In this document: one piece after another, positions 61,144 through 64,000 of the stretch | Layout: every line of letters begins with the position of its first letter | Position numbering within the stretch: the stretch's first letter is position 1 | Origin: Actinomadura mexicana | GTDB lineage: Bacteria; Actinomycetota; Actinomycetes; Streptosporangiales; Streptosporangiaceae | Length of the DNA: 64,000 nt | Direction of reading: 5' to 3' | NCBI RefSeq assembly: GCF_900188105.1 | Contig: NZ_FZNP01000011.1 | Coordinates: 212,093 to 276,092, forward strand | Notes under the pieces: model-generated | Databases searched by the model: none | Seen by the model: the letters and a program-made list of their open reading frames with translations, nothing else | Told to the model about the DNA's origin: nothing | Made by a program: the position numbers and the translations under genes

Positions 61144-62099
61144 TCACTTCACCCTCATCTCACAAATCGCTCCGAGCGCGGCCGCCACCGCCGGGAAGTC
61201 ACAGGCGTAACCGGTGGTGCCATCGCCCGCGTGGTGCAGGCCGATGATCTTGTGGTCCGCGTTGACCACCACTGAGCCGGAGTCGCCGGAGTTCGACCAG
61301 ACGCCGTCGGGGTCCTCGCCGGGAGACCAAATGTCGACGTCGACAGCGATCTGTCCGAACGTCCACCACAGCAGGTCGCCCGCGCCGTCGTACGCCCCCG
61401 AGATTCCGCTGACCCTGCCCGCGGTCTCAGCGTTCGCGCCCCGCGCTTGTGCACCCGCTCCCCGAGCCGGACCGAGGCGAATCCGGCGACCGTGCCCAGC
61501 CCCTCGATCTCACCGACCTTCGCGCCACGGTCGGTGATCGAGCAGACCGCCGCGTCGAAGGCCCCACCAAGACCGTCCAACTGCGGAACGATGGAGAACG
61601 CGGGTTCGACCGACGCCTCCCACCGCAACAGCTCACCCAGCCGCTCCAGACTGCTCGGCGTCGGCTGCTGGATCACATCGCCGACGGCATTCGGGAGCGG
61701 GCCGGGCGTACCGCCCAGGACGTGCGCGTTGCTGATCGCGACGGGCCGGCCGGTACCGCTGTCGCGCAGTACACAGCCCAGCGTGCCGGTACCGGCGAGA
61801 CCGCCATGGGTGTCGTGGCGGCCGACCTGGTGGCCGCCGAGCACGGGATCGTGCCGGGCGGCGTCCGGGATCACTGGTGTGGTCTCCAGGTACGGGCTGC
61901 CGTAGACCACGATCAACGGCAAGCCGCCGAGAGACTCCGGCAGCCCTGCGAGCGGCTCCTCGGGATGCGATACCAGGATGCGTACGGCCAAGACACCGGC
62001 TTCATCCAGGCCGATATCGAGTCCGTTCACCTCATTGAGGGGGGACAGGCCGGCACCGCCGTCGGCAAGCACGCGCAGCATCTCGGCGGACGACTCCAT
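61144..62099 (-). pseudogene. Trypsin-like serine protease, apparently frameshifted
   Basis: ATG 62099 with AGGAGG upstream opens a trypsin-fold protein with TGTLGCVLRD, His126 in AISNAHVLGG and Asp182 in FDAAVCSITD. Near 61430-61447 the frame is lost. Reading one base earlier continues the homologous sequence with SGISGAYDG, SNSGDSGSVVVNADHKIIGL (catalytic Ser) and GYACDFPAVAAAL to a stop at 61144-61146. The uncorrected frame ends at 61155 with an arginine-rich tail. Either the gene has a real deletion or a sequencing error, or it uses frameshifting. It is the first gene of the five-gene operon and may cleave a cluster protein or an invader. Confidence 0.78.
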
Positions 62100-62330
62100 G
62101 GGCCACCTCCTGGAGGAGCTTGCCACTCAGCCGCACGGACGGCCGCATCGCGGACGACATACTGCGCGTGGGCGGGAAACCCAACTCGTACAGGCCAGAC
62201 TCCGGAGTGGCGATCCTGGAGTCAAGACGCGCAAAGCGCGTCATGGCTTTTAGGCCACACATGGCCTCACGTCGGGCGCCCCACGGTCCGGGCGGCACGA
62301 TAAAGGCGTGCGTAGCGAAGGGAGTCCGCC
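62100..62330. promoter_or_regulatory. Upstream region of the five-gene operon
   Basis: About 230 bases lie between the operon start and an IS701-type remnant. It must contain the operon promoter on the minus strand, but I see no clear palindrome or -35/-10 pair to name. Confidence 0.35.
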
Positions 62331-62870
62331 TTGCAGGTCGTACTGTGTCATGACGCGTGGCGGGCGCAGGTGGCCGAACGGCTCGGGGACGAGGGCGGGG
62401 TGCCGGTGGTCGACGACACCGGGTGCCTGCCCGAGCTGGTGCTGGTGGCCGGATCCCGATGGAGCGTCGAGGAATGCTTCCAAGCGACCAGGAACGAGGG
62501 TCGGCCTGGACCACTACGAGGTCCGCAAGCACACCGCCTGGTGCTGGCACATCACCTTGGCCATGGTCGCCCACGCCCACCTGGCCTTCCTGGCCGCCGG
62601 TTCACTTCCAGACCAAGGCGATGACGGCGACGGCGAGGTAGACGACCTCGCCCGACAGGGGGCCCGACCGGCGAGGACGATCGCATTCCAACAGCGCGGA
62701 CAGGGACGAACCCGACGAGCCGGTCCCGCTCACCGTCAACGAGATCCGCCGCTGCACGCCCAACTCCACCAGCCCCGGCACCGACCCCAACCCAGTGGTC
62801 ACACTGGCGCCGCCGCCACCAAGCCGGCGCCCGCCGCTGCCACTACCAACGACAGCGACGCCTCATCGAT
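62331..62870 (+). pseudogene. IS701-type transposase remnant
   Basis: Decayed DDE-transposase pieces follow each other: AQVAERLGDEGGVPVVDDTG (first catalytic Asp region), then WSVEECFQATRNEG. After a frameshift comes GLDHYEVRKHTAWCWHITLA, and later PVPLTVNEIRR and SHWRRRHQAGARRCHYQRQ. About 200 residues are missing between the first and second pieces and at least two frameshifts exist. It marks the right border of the five-gene operon. Confidence 0.8.
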
Positions 62871-63075
62871 CACTAAATGCGGCTGGAGTACTAGGGGAAG
62901 CGGTTGATCAGCGTCGACCTGCACCGGGCGCTCGGCGGGCGTCCCGGCCGCCTCGGCGAATGCCGGCCTGGACGGGGCGTGCGCCGGTTGGCTACCGGCC
63001 TTCGGCCACCGCAGCCTCGCGGTTTCGGCTCGCCGAGCTCGACGGACGGCTGCCCGCATCGGCGCTGGCCCTGAG

Positions 63076-63300
63076 GTGGGCTGGCCTGAACTGTGGGAAG
63101 ACTGGGGCGCCATGGTGGCGGCGTGCACGCTGCGGCCAGGCGACTCCCTGGACCACTTGCCGGCAGTCATCCAGCAGATCGCCCGATGGGAGTGTGCCGG
63201 AGCGGCGCCGAAGCAGGTCGACCAGCTGGTTGCTGACTTGATGGCCCAGCCGCCGTCGAATTCGTCATGCACACCACCGCATACGGGGAGCGGAGCCTAA
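63076..63300 (+). CDS. Small hypothetical protein between IS elements
   Basis: A 74-codon frame (ATG 63076) has fairly normal composition (WPELWEDWGAMVAACTLRPG, IQQIARWECAGAAPKQVDQL). It may continue from an open upstream frame around 62890. I know no family for it. It may be a fragment of a mobile-element gene, since decayed transposases lie on both sides. Confidence 0.35.
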   Translation: MGWPELWEDWGAMVAACTLRPGDSLDHLPAVIQQIARWECAGAAPKQVDQLVADLMAQPPSNSSCTPPHTGSGA

Positions 63301-63348
63301 CCTCGGGCTTTCACCGGACGGCGGGTCGGGAGTGACCATTTAGACAAG

Positions 63349-63419
63349 AAAAGTGCCTCTGCGCTGGGAGGATAGGGCTTGTCGAAGGTCCTGTCCGCGC
63401 CAGTTCAGAAGGCACTTTT
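63349..63419. repeat. Inverted repeat at the left end of the IS1380 element
   Basis: AAAAGTGCCT (63349-63358) and AGGCACTTTT (63410-63419) are perfect inverted copies separated by 51 bases, directly before the transposase start. They are likely part of the element's left end or its regulatory hairpin. The right end is outside the window. Confidence 0.55.
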
Positions 63420-63422
63420 CAC

Positions 63423-64000
63423 GTGAAGACTACAGGTCGCCCTGCCAAGCTCGTGGTGTCTTGTGACGGGGCCGGGATCGTCGGTCATGCTGGCGGGGTG
63501 CTGCTGGCCCAGACGCTCCGGGTCACCGGGCTCGACCAGGCACTTTCGGTTGGGTTGGAGCGGTGCCGCAAACCGCGGGCGACCCACGATCCGGGCAAGG
63601 TCGTCGCGGACCTGGCGGTGATGCTGGCGCTGGGCGGGGACTGCCTGTCCGACATCGCGGTCCTGCGGGCCGAGCCGGAGCTGTTCGGGCCGGTGCCGTC
63701 CGATCCGACGGTGTCGCGGCTGGTCACCACCCTGGCCCAGGCCGGCCCGCAGGCGTTGCGGGCGATCCGCAAGGCCCGGGCGGCGGCTCGGGCGCGGGCC
63801 TGGGAATTGGCCGGCGAGCGCGCCCCGGGCGCTGTGGGTGACCTGATCGCGGTGGATCTGGACGCCACGATCGTGCTCGCGCACTCGGAAAAGGAGAATG
63901 CGGCCCCGACGTGGAAGCGCACCTTCGGGTTCCATCCGATGACCGCGTTCATCGACCACGGCCCCGGCGGGACCGGGGAGGCCGCCGCGCTGGTGCTGCG
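63423..64000 (+). CDS. IS1380-family transposase, 5' part
   Basis: From GTG 63423 the frame runs off the right edge. The protein has the IS1380 opening (GRPAKLVVSCDGAGIVGHAG), LMLALGGDCLSDIAVLR in the helical part, and the first catalytic Asp in LIAVDLDATIVLAHSEKENA. The observed part has no frame defect, so the element may be active. An inverted repeat precedes it. Confidence 0.88.
   Translation, partial: MKTTGRPAKLVVSCDGAGIVGHAGGVLLAQTLRVTGLDQALSVGLERCRKPRATHDPGKVVADLAVMLALGGDCLSDIAVLRAEPELFGPVPSDPTVSRLVTTLAQAGPQALRAIRKARAAARARAWELAGERAPGAVGDLIAVDLDATIVLAHSEKENAAPTWKRTFGFHPMTAFIDHGPGGTGEAAALVL

Noticed and set aside
1..64000. CRISPR arrays, tRNA or rRNA genes
   Set aside because: I saw no regularly spaced repeats and no tRNA- or rRNA-like sequences while reading; this was by eye only.

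Overview
The window comes from a high-GC actinobacterium. Coding is dense, GTG starts are common, stop and start codons often overlap as ATGA or GTGA, and several families are typical of actinomycetes: F420-type LLM oxidoreductases, an SCO6745-family protein, an MmyB-like XRE regulator, and IS1380 and IS701 elements. GC-rich soil actinomycetes of the Streptosporangiales/Thermomonosporaceae kind would fit, but the genus is not shown by the sequence.

Region 1 (about 1.1-42.9 kb) is a large catabolic island for a CoA-activated acid that is probably branched and cyclic, of steroid or terpenoid type. It holds four acyl-CoA synthetases, nine acyl-CoA dehydrogenases (four translationally coupled large/small pairs and one single), four enoyl-CoA hydratases, two short-chain dehydrogenases, a thiolase, an alpha-methylacyl-CoA racemase, an IpdA/IpdB-like ring-hydrolase pair, a KshA-like Rieske oxygenase, two LLM oxidoreductases, a hotdog thioesterase and a SnoaL-like protein. 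It also has a Liv-type ABC transporter with a fused permease-ATPase, and TetR and GntR/FadR regulators. Twelve copies of one 16-bp palindrome, CCRACY-N4-RGTYGR, sit in the promoter regions of almost every transcription unit, so this is one regulon. Two of the twelve now stand in front of gene remnants (an SDR and an enoyl-CoA hydratase). A GntR remnant lies between the transporter and the first dehydrogenase pair. AT-rich islands near the transporter, that dehydrogenase operon and the intact GntR gene suggest a second regulatory layer.

Region 2 (about 43-52 kb) is a mosaic. It starts with decayed IS5, SRPBCC and other fragments. Then come an SCO6745-family gene, an AraC regulator with a hydrolase and a RibD-like reductase, a DHA2 MFS exporter divergent from an XRE regulator, and a dead three-gene operon (two alpha/beta hydrolases and a class II aldolase, each with deletions or frameshifts).

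Region 3 (about 52-62.1 kb, all on the minus strand) is a tight five-gene operon: a trypsin-like protease with an apparent one-base frameshift before its GDSG serine motif, an 898-aa beta-rich protein, a 734-aa WD40-like propeller, a 1171-aa unknown protein and a 254-aa beta-sandwich-like protein. None has an obvious signal peptide or membrane segment. I cannot assign it to a named system, and it is the best candidate here for an undescribed one. The right edge carries a decayed IS701-type transposase and the start of an IS1380-family transposase that runs out of the window.
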